Below, piece after piece: positions 5,645-13,725 of a DNA stretch of 30,477 nt. The notes below the pieces were generated by a model. It had not been told where the DNA came from and searched no databases. It saw only the letters and a list, made by a program, of their open reading frames with translations. Source of the stretch: a virus; IMG/VR virus record IMGVR_UViG_3300009088_000027, positions 1 through 30,477 of that record; one strand, given 5' to 3'. The translations under genes and the position numbers were made by a program. Each line of letters starts with the position of its first letter. Position 1 is the stretch's first letter.

Positions 5645-7822
5645 ATGAGCACCACTACTACCACAACTGAGCCAACACCAAATAAATATATTTACGATGA
5701 GTTCGCCGGTATCAGAGGCGAGAAGTATCTGAACACTTTAGCCGAACTTATTTTGACACAGGCCCAGGCGCGAACCTGGAGAGCCGCGATGATGTTTCAG
5801 GCACCAGGCAAGCAACTCTATGCTGGAGCTGATAAGATATCAGAGAAAACACGACCAGGCGGAAGAAAAATATACCTAGACATGCAGAGCCTTCAGAGAA
5901 GTGGCATGATGGCCAGAACACACGAGCTAGTCACAGAGAAACAGAAAGATGGGTCATGGAAACGCTTCAGGGCCGCAATAAAAGACTTCTCCTACTTCTA
6001 CCATATGGCCCATGAATATCACCTCTGGTTGCAAGATAAAGAGAACTACATAGAACCCACGTGGGATAACCAGGACTTTATCAAGCAACTAGACGAACCA
6101 ACCAAACAGAAGCTTATGAGGTTCGATGTCTACAGACGTATTCTGACGCAGAATAAACCCGGTCGCAAGAGAAAAACACCCCCAAACAGCTACATGGCTC
6201 CACAAGCTTCCTCACAAGACGAGAAACTGAACAACTATTTTTTTGCTTCTTCACCAAATCGAAATAGTAGTGGTAATGTTTTAAATTCGATAGAGAATTC
6301 GAATTCCGTATCCATCTTTGAAAGCTTGCTTAATGGGAACGGAAATTCGATTTCTGACTTGGAGAAGGAACGGGTTAGAACATCCATACCAGAGGTAACA
6401 AAAGAGCAAGCATTCATACTCAGTAATTTCTTTTCTCCAGAACAGTTAAGGGTGATGGTAGGCACTGGCTATAAGCAAGCAAGCATCAATGCTTCTGATA
6501 GTCATACACTACAAAGTAAGCAGACAAGTAAGCATGATTACACAACCGGAGAGCAGATAGAGCAAACATTCAACTATCCACCAACACAATCGAACTTTCC
6601 ACATTTTGAGGAAATAGCGCCGAAGCAAGCAATCAGTGATAATGCAGAAAGGTATGCTGAGAGCATAGGTGAACCGGAGGGATCGGGGCCGCTGCGATAT
6701 GCTAGTAGCATAGATGATAGTCACCGGCAGTATCATGAAATGGTGAGGAGCCAGGCGCAGGAACATATACTGCAGCGAGCAGAGCACAAACGCCAGAAAT
6801 GGCAGCGTAAGCAGTGCTGGAACGAGCAGCAGAAGGAGGAGCACGCCAGACGCGAGGCTTATAGGGGAGAAGTATTAGCGCTTTACTTCGGCCCAACAGT
6901 TAAAAAACTATCCCTGCAGTTTAGCGACGAAGAACCAAGGTCGTCGCTCAAACTCGTGAGAGATGAGTGGCAAACCTGGAAAGAGCGAGGCCTGAGTGAG
7001 AGAGGTTTCAATCAACTTCTTGAGCAGTGCAGAGACATAGTAAGCCATCGTGCAATCAGGAAAAGGACGAAGGACGGCAAACAAGTGCTCAGGATGCCGT
7101 ATTTCCTGAAGTGTCTGCACAATGAGATTGAGAAGTATACAACGCCTGGCAGCGGATATTCATGGGTGGATAGCCAGAACCAGAACGAGACAGAACCAGA
7201 AGAGTACAAGGTATCAGATAAATTAATGGACGAACTGGGGTACTATCCTCAGGACGAGACAGAACCAGAAGCAACAACCGACAACAGTGTAGTGCCAACG
7301 GTCACCAGCGCTGCGGAGGAGGACGATCAGGGGTGGCCAGTACCATCAGCTAGTATCACTGGAAGACTTAGGAGTAAGGGTATGAATTTGGATGATATTA
7401 TCTTTGAACAGGAAAATGAGATTTATCACACCGGCCAGCGCATTGTACGCCAGGTCAATAAAATAGAAGATGGCGTACAGGTTGACGCCGCTTCTCAGTC
7501 CAACTATGCCAAAGAGGGGCAGAGCCTGAGCGCTCTACGTACGAGGATAGGCAGGGAGTTGCTTGATAACTCTAACGTTCAAGACATGGCACCACAGACA
7601 CAATTCACTATCTCTCATAATGCTATGTCATGCAAAAAATGTAAGGGCATCATTTTCTATCATATACAGGGCCCCAATAACAACAGAATGAGAATGTGCG
7701 CTCATTGCCAGCCTTCACAAAAATGGGATCAGCCCACCCGACAGCGTTTACTCTCGGTTATCAATTCAATACCAACTCTCGACCAGGTCAAAGCAATGAT
7801 AGAGAAAGAGCAAGAAAAGTAA
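5645..7822 (+). CDS. Replication-initiator-like protein with C-terminal zinc ribbon
   Basis: A 725-aa protein. Residues 1-150 form a compact, aromatic- and basic-rich domain (GRKIYLDMQSLQRSGMMAR, DFSYFYHMAHEYHLWLQ) that looks like a winged-helix DNA-binding module. Residues about 190-340 are an Asn/Ser/Gln-rich low-complexity linker. A helical domain follows near 395-500, with the pattern W-x-GLSERGFNQLL and MPYFLKCLHNEIEKY, reminiscent of DnaD-like or plasmid-initiator C-terminal domains. The C-terminus has C663-x2-C666 and C685-x2-C688, a zinc ribbon. The DNA-binding, linker and helical order recalls phage initiators such as lambda O, whose origin lies in the linker-coding DNA. I infer a replication role; the homology is not proven. 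It could instead be a transcriptional regulator. Confidence 0.5.
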   Translation: MSTTTTTTEPTPNKYIYDEFAGIRGEKYLNTLAELILTQAQARTWRAAMMFQAPGKQLYAGADKISEKTRPGGRKIYLDMQSLQRSGMMARTHELVTEKQKDGSWKRFRAAIKDFSYFYHMAHEYHLWLQDKENYIEPTWDNQDFIKQLDEPTKQKLMRFDVYRRILTQNKPGRKRKTPPNSYMAPQASSQDEKLNNYFFASSPNRNSSGNVLNSIENSNSVSIFESLLNGNGNSISDLEKERVRTSIPEVTKEQAFILSNFFSPEQLRVMVGTGYKQASINASDSHTLQSKQTSKHDYTTGEQIEQTFNYPPTQSNFPHFEEIAPKQAISDNAERYAESIGEPEGSGPLRYASSIDDSHRQYHEMVRSQAQEHILQRAEHKRQKWQRKQCWNEQQKEEHARREAYRGEVLALYFGPTVKKLSLQFSDEEPRSSLKLVRDEWQTWKERGLSERGFNQLLEQCRDIVSHRAIRKRTKDGKQVLRMPYFLKCLHNEIEKYTTPGSGYSWVDSQNQNETEPEEYKVSDKLMDELGYYPQDETEPEATTDNSVVPTVTSAAEEDDQGWPVPSASITGRLRSKGMNLDDIIFEQENEIYHTGQRIVRQVNKIEDGVQVDAASQSNYAKEGQSLSALRTRIGRELLDNSNVQDMAPQTQFTISHNAMSCKKCKGIIFYHIQGPNNNRMRMCAHCQPSQKWDQPTRQRLLSVINSIPTLDQVKAMIEKEQEK
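6256..6350. repeat. AATTCGA repeats in the linker-coding region; origin candidate
   Basis: AAATTCGA occurs at 6283-6290 and 6343-6350, GAATTCGA at 6295-6302 running into GAATTCC, and the related AAATCGAAAT at 6256-6265. The segment is locally AT-rich, with a T-run at about 6238-6244. The position inside the initiator-like gene, in a low-complexity linker, parallels the lambdoid origin arrangement. Replication activity is inferred. Confidence 0.35.
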
Positions 7823-7899
7823 CATTAGAAAATGCTTAGAGATAATTTAGATTATAACTTGTAAGATATTTCTATCTACTGATCGTTATGATGCATAGA

Positions 7900-7922
7900 T
7901 GTATAAATAATTAATTTATACA
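7900..7922. other. AT-rich inverted repeat between the Rep-like and following gene
   Basis: TGTATAAAT and ATTTATACA (9-bp arms, 5-bp loop) lie in the 137-bp AT-rich gap 7823-7959. Arms this AT-rich form a weak terminator; an operator or a melting region is equally possible. GAGGTAGAACAA just before ATG 7960 is the ribosome-binding site of the next gene. Confidence 0.4.
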
Positions 7923-7959
7923 ACACAAGAAAGAAGAGTAGTAGATAGAGGTAGAACAA

Positions 7960-8292
7960 ATGTTGTTCAGGCACAGCCTGGCAAAGAAAAAAGCAAGTTC
8001 TGTAACACAAGTCAACGGGGCCAACGTACACATAGACGTGTATATCGATCAACAAAACAATATAAACCAGGCGGCTAACAAGGAAATGGATATACAAAGG
8101 TGCAAGCTAGTGATGCTTGCGACACAGACAGGGTTCCGAAATGTAATTTTAGGTAGTGGGCGTGAGATTGGATATGGTCCGTCATGCTGGGCAGAGTTCG
8201 CAGTAGAGTGCTCAATGGATGAATGCTGTCAAGCACTATTCCTACTCAAGATCATTGCCACCAAGCAGAATATAGTATGCATAGGATTTTAA
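7960..8292 (+). CDS. Hypothetical protein
   Basis: A 110-aa protein with a basic N-terminus (MLFRHSLAKKKASS), a beta-like segment (GANVHIDVYIDQQNNIN) and a C-terminal half with CSMDECCQALFLLKIIATKQ. The Cys residues are not in a zinc-ribbon spacing. ATAGAGGTAGAACAA precedes the ATG. It lies between the Rep-like protein and the exonuclease, so a replication-linked accessory role is conceivable but unsupported by any motif. Confidence 0.65.
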   Translation: MLFRHSLAKKKASSVTQVNGANVHIDVYIDQQNNINQAANKEMDIQRCKLVMLATQTGFRNVILGSGREIGYGPSCWAEFAVECSMDECCQALFLLKIIATKQNIVCIGF

Positions 8293-8327
8293 TTTGAGTA
8301 GCAGATTGAAAGGAGTCAGTTAGTAAA

Positions 8328-8966
8328 ATGTCACATATCGTTAAGGCTGCGGAATTAAGTTTCCCAGAGTGGTGCCAGTCACTAACCAGGAGAACAGATT
8401 GGGGCATTGTGGATACCGAGACAACGGGGTTTAAAGGCGAGGTAATTGACCTGGCTATTGTGTCTCACGACGGACGGACGTTATTTGATCAGTTGATCAA
8501 GCCGACGATCCCGGTAGAAGCTGGGGCGCAGGAAGTTCACCATATATCTGAGACAATGTTGCAAAGCGAGAAGACACTAGCAGAGCACTGGCCAGAGATT
8601 GAGCCAGTACTACAGGGGAAACTGATCATCACGTACAATGCTAAGTTCGATATGCAACGCATTGTGCAGAGCTGTCGGGCCAACGGCATCGCTTCACGAT
8701 CAAACATTTGGATCTGCGCGATGGATAGCTATGCAAGATATTACAAAGCCCCAGACAAATATGGGCGGCCAGGTGGATGGCAGAAATTAGAAAAGGCATG
8801 CGAGCAGCAAGGAGTTAAGAAGCCAGATGGGCAGCAGCATAGGGCAGCATTCGATGCTTTATGGACCTGGCGGCTGATTATAAAGTGCGCGGAGCTGGGC
8901 GACCAGGTCGCGACATATAAGACAAAAATAGCCGGTGGTAGTCAAGCCACAAGAGAGATGATATAA
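8328..8966 (+). CDS. DnaQ-like DEDDh 3'-5' exonuclease
   Basis: A 212-aa protein with the three exonuclease motifs of the DEDDh (DnaQ/RNase T) superfamily: Exo I DTETTG (Asp29, Glu31), Exo II NAKFD (Asp108) and Exo III H171-RAAF-D176. The acidic residues bind two metal ions that hydrolyse nucleotides from 3' ends. Length is normal for a stand-alone exonuclease domain, with no fused polymerase or helicase. AAAGGAGTCAGTTAGTAAA precedes ATG 8328. Position after the Rep-like gene suggests proofreading or end processing in phage replication, or RNA degradation. It is the last gene before a set of terminator hairpins. Confidence 0.9.
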   Translation: MSHIVKAAELSFPEWCQSLTRRTDWGIVDTETTGFKGEVIDLAIVSHDGRTLFDQLIKPTIPVEAGAQEVHHISETMLQSEKTLAEHWPEIEPVLQGKLIITYNAKFDMQRIVQSCRANGIASRSNIWICAMDSYARYYKAPDKYGRPGGWQKLEKACEQQGVKKPDGQQHRAAFDALWTWRLIIKCAELGDQVATYKTKIAGGSQATREMI

Positions 8967-9053
8967 TTCTGGTAGGACTGCTACAGAAGCGACCTTTATT
9001 ACCCTTACCACATACCATCCCAAAGAAATGGCTTCTAGGACCGCCGCACGAGA

Positions 9054-9102
9054 GAAAAGGAACCTGCGCACGAAATACAGACCAGTGCGCAGGTTCCTTT
9101 TC
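9054..9102. terminator. Bidirectional rho-independent terminator
   Basis: An 18-bp perfect stem (9054-9071 with 9085-9102), 13-nt loop, GC-rich core CCTGCGCAC, with A-rich sequence on the left arm and CCTTTTC on the right. It can terminate transcription from either side. Confidence 0.85.
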
Positions 9103-9241
9103 ATTATAATTGTTTTATGTTATTATTCAAATGTAGAACAAGAAGAAGTCGTTTCAACTTACTATCTCCTTTACTACTACAGAACGCATACGAAACGTAC
9201 CCTTTTACTTTTGTGAACGAGAGAACACAAGGCAAGCAAAA

Positions 9242-9280
9242 AACAAGAAGCCGCCCAAACAGACCGGGCGGCTTCTTGTT
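9242..9280. terminator. Bidirectional rho-independent terminator
   Basis: A 15-bp perfect stem (9242-9256 with 9266-9280), 9-nt loop, core GCCGCCC/GGGCGGC, A-tract before and CTTCTTGTT after. Confidence 0.8.
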
Positions 9281-9316
9281 ATTGTGGTAAAGGTCGAACA
9301 GGTAAACAGCTAAAAT

Positions 9317-9339
9317 TACAAGCTTTATTTAAGCTTGTA
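9317..9339. other. Weak AT-rich hairpin
   Basis: TACAAGCTT (9317-9325) pairs with AAGCTTGTA (9331-9339) across a 5-nt loop. It lies between two stronger terminators. Its role is unclear. Confidence 0.45.
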
Positions 9340-9366
9340 TATACTCAGTATAACACCAGCAAAAAC

Positions 9367-9404
9367 AAGAAGCGCTTGCAGATAGCTATCTGCAAGCGCT
9401 TCTT
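9367..9404. terminator. 38-bp perfect palindrome, terminator
   Basis: The sequence is fully self-complementary around position 9385.5, with core GCGCTTGCAGATA and flanks AAGAA/TTCTT. A-rich sequence precedes it and a T-rich stretch follows, so it can terminate in both directions, including for the minus-strand gene ending at 9491. Confidence 0.7.
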
Positions 9405-9490
9405 ATTCTTAACCTGCTGAGATAATATGCCTTAAATATTAAACCATACTGGTTAGAAAGGGAATTCTGTGACCAGTATATCATACATAT

Positions 9491-9781
9491 TTAAACAAAC
9501 ATATAGGGTGCAGCCTCGTGCAGCTCGCGGTACTTGCCATAGATCTTACGGCCATCAACCCTAGTATTAATGATCTGCAGTGTTCGCCCATTGTGATCCA
9601 GGACCGACACGATCAGGCCATCCGCAACATCTTTGATAATATAGTCGGGCATCGCAGGGCCTGCGGTAAAAAGCAAGAGTTCGCCACGCCTGGCGCGTGA
9701 AGTTACGGCGGTCGCTTTCTTCTTTTTGCGCATGTGCGTGGCGGGTGACTTGCCGATCAGGGACTTTCGCGGCAGCGGCAT
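9491..9781 (-). CDS. Small basic hypothetical protein
   Basis: A 96-aa minus-strand protein. I chose ATG 9781 because AGAGGTGT lies about 9 nt upstream on that strand; the frame extends to 9823 without a site. The N-terminal 35 residues are very basic (PLPRKSLIGK, MRKKKKA), and the C-terminal 60 look like a small beta barrel (DYIIKDVADGLIVSVLDH, TLQIINTRVDG). A basic tail plus small beta domain suggests nucleic-acid binding, which is inferred. It is one of only two minus-strand genes here, and it diverges from the tail glycosidase gene. Confidence 0.6.
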   Translation of the reverse strand: MPLPRKSLIGKSPATHMRKKKKATAVTSRARRGELLLFTAGPAMPDYIIKDVADGLIVSVLDHNGRTLQIINTRVDGRKIYGKYRELHEAAPYMFV

Positions 9782-10046
9782 GATAGTTACACCTCTATCC
9801 TTTATAAAGTACAACGTCCGCATCTGTCATCTATCACCCAAAGCAGAATAATAGCTCATAGGTATCTTGCTCACTGTGGTTCGTTTAATGGCAAGGTCGA
9901 GGGCCTGAATGCCACACACGCAGGGTAACAAGCAAAAGGCATCCAGCAAAATCGTAGTAAGGCACCTTAACACCGCTTGCAGAGCAATACCACAGGTGGA
10001 CAAAACGGGCACTCATCTATATGAAGAGAGCATTTAGATATATCAC
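9782..10046. promoter_or_regulatory. 265-bp divergent intergenic region
   Basis: It separates the minus-strand gene starting at 9781 from the + strand gene at 10047, so promoters for both should lie here. I see no confident -35/-10 pair and no strong palindrome. A 61-codon minus frame (9827-10012) starts with GTG without a ribosome-binding site. Confidence 0.4.
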
Positions 10047-11456
10047 ATGTACACAGGACATATGCCAAACTATAATGAAGATATGAGCGATGGACCATAC
10101 GGCATAACTTACTATTCATCTTCCAACAGTGACACATTAAAGAGCCAGGCGATTACCGACATGCAGGCGCTTGGCGTGACCTGGTTGCGTTATCAACTAC
10201 ATTGGACATCAATCGAAAATCCACAGAACACCTATACCTGGACTGCCCTGGACGATGCCGTATCAAAGTGCAATACCGCAGGCATAAACATCGTGTTCGT
10301 CATTCAAGGCGCGCCAGCTTGGGGACTATCAGGCTCAATACCATCAGCCACACCCAGCGCGACATTCGCCACCCAGGTGGCCACCAGGTACAACGGCAGC
10401 AATGGCCACGGACACCTCGACGCGATAGAGGTCTTCAATGAAGAGTTTGATAGTGTCGTAGGGCACACCGATGGAACCGATTATGTGGCAGTAGCAAAGG
10501 CGGTTGTGATAGCGATCAAGGCCGCAGGGTTCACGGGGAAGATCGGCGCTGCTGCGTTGTTGGGCGCAGGATCGACGAGCCACATCACGACCTGGTTGCA
10601 GAATATCTACAATGCTGGTGTGCCGCAGTTGTTTGATTATCTCAATTTTCATTACTATGTGGGGAGCGGAGTACCAGGTATCTCTGGCACAACTGGCAAC
10701 AATAGCCAGTTTCTTATCTCGTTTGATCAGTACTGGTACACAATGCTACAGGTGATAGCCAACAACAACGACGCAGGGAGACAAATATGGTGCACTGAGG
10801 TGGGTTGGCCGACGAGCACGACCGGTGGCTATGGATCTACGGCAGTAGTAACCGAGGCGCAACAAGCGGCCTATCTACAGTACTGTTTGAACTCGGCCAG
10901 GCTATCTAATTGCATGCAGAAGCTGTTCATCTATACGATGGACATTGCTACATCAAACAATGATGGTATGAGCATCACGCAAGGGCTTTCTCCCAATGAG
11001 TTTTTTCTGGCCAGCTTCTCTATGTTCCAGCAGCAGATATTGAGTTACCCGACCTGGCCGACACCATCCACATCATATAATCCTCCCATTGAAGTCTCTG
11101 CGCTGGTCGCCGATAGTTCGGTTACTCTGGCAGCACTACAGACCAGGACCATAACAGACACAGGTGTCGTGTGGCAGATATACCTCAAGGATAGGTTGGG
11201 AAAGAACGCTATAGACCTGACCAATCTTTCCTACCTTAATTTATTCATGAGAATAAAGAATATTGGTACAGGCGGAACAAACACGGGAGTAGGGACGTTC
11301 AAAGTACTCAATGCTACGCAAGGGCTAATCAGCTATCAGTGGAATGTGGATGATATAGGCGTAGTGGGGTCATACAGCATTCAAGTAAGCGCATATTTTC
11401 CCACAGGGCCAGTACATTTCAACCTGGTCTCATTAACGGTAATTACTGATTATTAA
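10047..11456 (+). CDS. Tail-associated clan GH-A glycoside hydrolase with BppU-like C-terminal domain
   Basis: A 469-aa protein. Residues 10-345 read as a (beta/alpha)8 glycosidase of clan GH-A (GH5/GH39-like): ALGVTWLRYQLHWTSIE near the start, acid/base motif EVFNEE (Glu132 after Asn131), and WCTEVGWPTS with probable nucleophile Glu251. There is no signal peptide, as expected of a virion enzyme released by lysis. Residues about 350-469 (VWQIYLKDRLGKNAIDL, then ISYQWNVDDIGVVGSYSIQV) match the layout of the BppU N-terminal baseplate domain, suggesting the enzyme is anchored on the tail and trims cell-surface polysaccharide. The exact substrate is unknown. The ribosome-binding site is weak; Met6 (10062) is an alternative start. 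Confidence 0.75.
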   Translation: MYTGHMPNYNEDMSDGPYGITYYSSSNSDTLKSQAITDMQALGVTWLRYQLHWTSIENPQNTYTWTALDDAVSKCNTAGINIVFVIQGAPAWGLSGSIPSATPSATFATQVATRYNGSNGHGHLDAIEVFNEEFDSVVGHTDGTDYVAVAKAVVIAIKAAGFTGKIGAAALLGAGSTSHITTWLQNIYNAGVPQLFDYLNFHYYVGSGVPGISGTTGNNSQFLISFDQYWYTMLQVIANNNDAGRQIWCTEVGWPTSTTGGYGSTAVVTEAQQAAYLQYCLNSARLSNCMQKLFIYTMDIATSNNDGMSITQGLSPNEFFLASFSMFQQQILSYPTWPTPSTSYNPPIEVSALVADSSVTLAALQTRTITDTGVVWQIYLKDRLGKNAIDLTNLSYLNLFMRIKNIGTGGTNTGVGTFKVLNATQGLISYQWNVDDIGVVGSYSIQVSAYFPTGPVHFNLVSLTVITDY

Positions 11457-11495
11457 TACAGATTATTTATTGGGGCGGATAGGGAGGGGAACAAC

Positions 11496-12818
11496 ATGAC
11501 GACACCACAGCCAGCACAATCCACATCGGTTATAGATCCAGCGACAGGATATCAATTAAAGCCAAATAGCGACGGTAGTCTAAATACAACTTTGGATGCG
11601 TCTAATATAGCTTTAGAAACAGGCGGCAACCTTGCTTCGTCTAAAACCGATCTTGATAACATCCTTACAGCTATTGGCGCAATTTCAGATAGCACATGGA
11701 GCGGTTCAGGTAATGGCTCACAGGTAGCAATTCTTAAGAAGGTAGTGGCTCTACTGGCGGCTACACTTAGCGTCTCAGGCACTATTACGGCCAATGCTGG
11801 AACAAACCTGAATACTTCACTCCTCGCGCTTGAGACAGGCGGCAACCTTGCGTCGATAAAAACCGACTCTGACTCTATCGTAACGAATACCTCAAACACT
11901 GCGACAAACACATCGAATACAGCGACTAACACCAGTAACATCAATACTCACGTTACGAATATTGATACAGCGACAGCAGCGTCAAAAACTGATCTTGACT
12001 CGATTGTTACCAATACCGGGAAGATCCCAGCACAGGGAGCGGCTATAACATCAGCAAGCACACCTGTCAATATTGCCTCTGATCAAACGGTTCCAGTAAA
12101 AGGTGGTTTTGCAGAGCAAGCCAGTCTAACAGCAGGAAGTCTCAATGCTGATTTGGTCGCAAGTACTGATGTTTCGGCGTACAAATGGATGAGTATTCAT
12201 GTTGTCGGAACATATTCCGGCACGCTCACATTCCAGGCATCTAACGATAATAGCAACTGGATAAATATCTTACTTTATAGAATAGATTCAGCAAATTCCC
12301 TAAATGCCTCAGCCACAACAACACTCACTAATGTTATTTTTGCTGGTCAGGTCCAATATCGCTACCTACGCATACGTATGACATCTTATGCAAGCGGGAC
12401 GGCACAAGGAACACTTGAGCTTTATACACAAGCGACATCTTTTAACCTCAACACACTAACCGCAGTCCAAGGAGGTACATGGACCGTTCAGCCAGGGAAC
12501 ACACCTAATACAACGGCATGGCTTGCGATGCCGTCAGGTGCTACTAGTGCCATTATAGCCGCAGGTGCAACAGGACCAACGGTAATCAAAGCGAGCGCTG
12601 GCATCTTCTATGGAGCATTGATAACTTCAGTGGGGGCAGGCGCACCACTTGGCTACGATAACGCTACTACGACATCAGGCAATATCATTAGCGCAGTGGC
12701 GGCAAGTGCGGCTGTTGGTACTCGTGATACTCCTCCCTCTGTAGGAAGCAAATTTACTAGTGGCCTCACTTTTGCCGGTGGAGCAACGATGCCAGCAATG
12801 ACAGTATTCTATAGTTAA
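11496..12818 (+). CDS. Tail fibre-like structural protein with coiled-coil repeats
   Basis: A 440-aa protein preceded by GGATAGGGAGGGG. Residues 35-150 contain two copies of ALETGGNLAS-x-KTD, and residues 125-175 a run of TNTSNTATNTSN-type Thr/Asn repeats with regular hydrophobic spacing, typical of trimeric fibre stalks. This leads to a P-V-x-IASDQTVPVKG segment. The C-terminal half is beta-rich (residues 225-310 look like a jelly-roll: KWMSIHVVGTYSGTLTFQAS) and ends in an Ala/Gly/Thr-rich domain. It directly follows the glycosidase and probably forms part of the same surface structure. Receptor binding is inferred; no enzyme motif is visible. Confidence 0.65.
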   Translation: MTTPQPAQSTSVIDPATGYQLKPNSDGSLNTTLDASNIALETGGNLASSKTDLDNILTAIGAISDSTWSGSGNGSQVAILKKVVALLAATLSVSGTITANAGTNLNTSLLALETGGNLASIKTDSDSIVTNTSNTATNTSNTATNTSNINTHVTNIDTATAASKTDLDSIVTNTGKIPAQGAAITSASTPVNIASDQTVPVKGGFAEQASLTAGSLNADLVASTDVSAYKWMSIHVVGTYSGTLTFQASNDNSNWINILLYRIDSANSLNASATTTLTNVIFAGQVQYRYLRIRMTSYASGTAQGTLELYTQATSFNLNTLTAVQGGTWTVQPGNTPNTTAWLAMPSGATSAIIAAGATGPTVIKASAGIFYGALITSVGAGAPLGYDNATTTSGNIISAVAASAAVGTRDTPPSVGSKFTSGLTFAGGATMPAMTVFYS

Positions 12819-12829
12819 GGAGATAAATC

Positions 12830-13084
12830 ATGCCAGTCAATCATGCAGTAACAATTCCATCAGCAAACAACTTACCTGATCCATCGGGAACACCTATTGA
12901 TCCTGATCAACCAAACCCAACTTCAGACGATCCATGGCAGTGTTCATATGCATGCACCATCACAGGTCACACCGATACAGTACAGTTGCTTTGGGATGGA
13001 CAGTTCTTTTCGCTCACAGATAGTGAGGCCAATGATCCAAACTTCGGATCAGTAGCATTTACTTACGATCCACCCCTTACCTAA
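12830..13084 (+). CDS. Small hypothetical virion-associated protein
   Basis: An 84-aa protein with a perfect AAGGAGATAAATC before ATG 12830, 11 bp after the fibre gene. It begins with a Pro/Asp/Asn-rich flexible segment (residues 15-40, DPDQPNPTSDDPWQ) and ends in a short beta-rich domain (SYACTITGHTDTVQLLWDG). Probably a small structural or fibre-attachment protein by position; no family is recognised. A 113-bp gap without recognisable features (13085-13197) follows. Confidence 0.6.
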   Translation: MPVNHAVTIPSANNLPDPSGTPIDPDQPNPTSDDPWQCSYACTITGHTDTVQLLWDGQFFSLTDSEANDPNFGSVAFTYDPPLT

Positions 13085-13260
13085 TAAATATCTATCTATC
13101 ACCTATACACAGTCTTGTTTAATAACTATAATGAAATATGTAGGCGAAGCTTATTAGATCGATCATTGTATGCGAGCCATTCAACAGGCGGGGCGGCATG
13201 TTGCTCAGATATGTTGCCCTACCTCCTGATAATTGGGCGGATGGGAGGGTTGTAGGGAAC

Positions 13261-13725
13261 ATGGGAAAACTCTTTCATCACCAACTGCCAGATCACCAGC
13301 ACATCAACGTCAACGAGATCCACGACGAGCAGCTTACCATCGGGCAAAGAATTGCCGACCAGGTCGCCACGGTTATGGGCAGTTGGAATTTCCTCATCGG
13401 CCAGGCACTTCTGCTTACTATCTGGTTCATCATCAACTCAGTGGCATGGTTCTATCACTTCGACGCCTACCCCTACATACTTTGTAATCTCTTAATGAGC
13501 GCACAAGCAGCCTTCGCCACACCTCTGATTATGATGAGCCAGAATAGACAGGCCACAAAGGACCGGCTAACAGCCGAGAATACCTACAAGGTCGATGTGA
13601 AGTCAGAACAGGAAGTACGCGCGATCCTGGCACATATGGAGGCCCAGGACGAGGAGCTGTTGAAACAGACAAATTACCTCATAGAGCTAATTGGACATAA
13701 AAAGAAAGAGGCTATAAATGGATAG
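13261..13725 (+). CDS. DUF1003 family membrane protein
   Basis: A 154-aa protein of the DUF1003 family, recognised by IADQVATVMGSWNFLIGQ, the segment FDAYPYILCNLLMSAQAA and the hallmark PLIMMSQNRQATKDR. Two transmembrane helices (about residues 42-65 and 70-93 from this start) are followed by a soluble helical tail. I chose ATG 13261 because GGGAGGGTTGTAGGGAAC precedes it; an ATG at 13198 in the same frame would add 21 residues. The biochemical role of the family is not established. In a phage it may be a host-acquired accessory gene or act on the membrane during infection. It overlaps the next gene by 8 bp. Confidence 0.85.
   Translation: MGKLFHHQLPDHQHINVNEIHDEQLTIGQRIADQVATVMGSWNFLIGQALLLTIWFIINSVAWFYHFDAYPYILCNLLMSAQAAFATPLIMMSQNRQATKDRLTAENTYKVDVKSEQEVRAILAHMEAQDEELLKQTNYLIELIGHKKKEAING

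Larger units (their letters stand above)
8967..9490. other. 524-bp convergent intergenic region with several hairpins
   Basis: This lies between the + strand exonuclease gene and the minus-strand gene ending at 9491. It holds three strong terminator-like hairpins and one weaker one (listed separately) and no convincing gene. A 62-aa frame at 9028-9216 simply reads through the first hairpin. Confidence 0.7.

Noticed and set aside
5409-5648. 79-aa frame before the Rep-like gene
   Set aside because: TTG start, no ribosome-binding site, odd composition from a G8 run, and overlap with the start of the real gene.
9028-9216. 62-aa + strand frame after the exonuclease gene
   Set aside because: It reads straight through a terminator hairpin (both stem arms encode Arg/Phe-rich mirror sequence) and has no ribosome-binding site.
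9491-9781. CI-type repressor on the minus strand
   Set aside because: The protein has a basic tail and a small beta domain but no helix-turn-helix or peptidase motif, so calling it a repressor from its orientation alone is unsupported.
9827-10012. 61-aa minus-strand frame between divergent genes
   Set aside because: GTG start without a ribosome-binding site and Cys/Leu-rich composition typical of non-coding frames.
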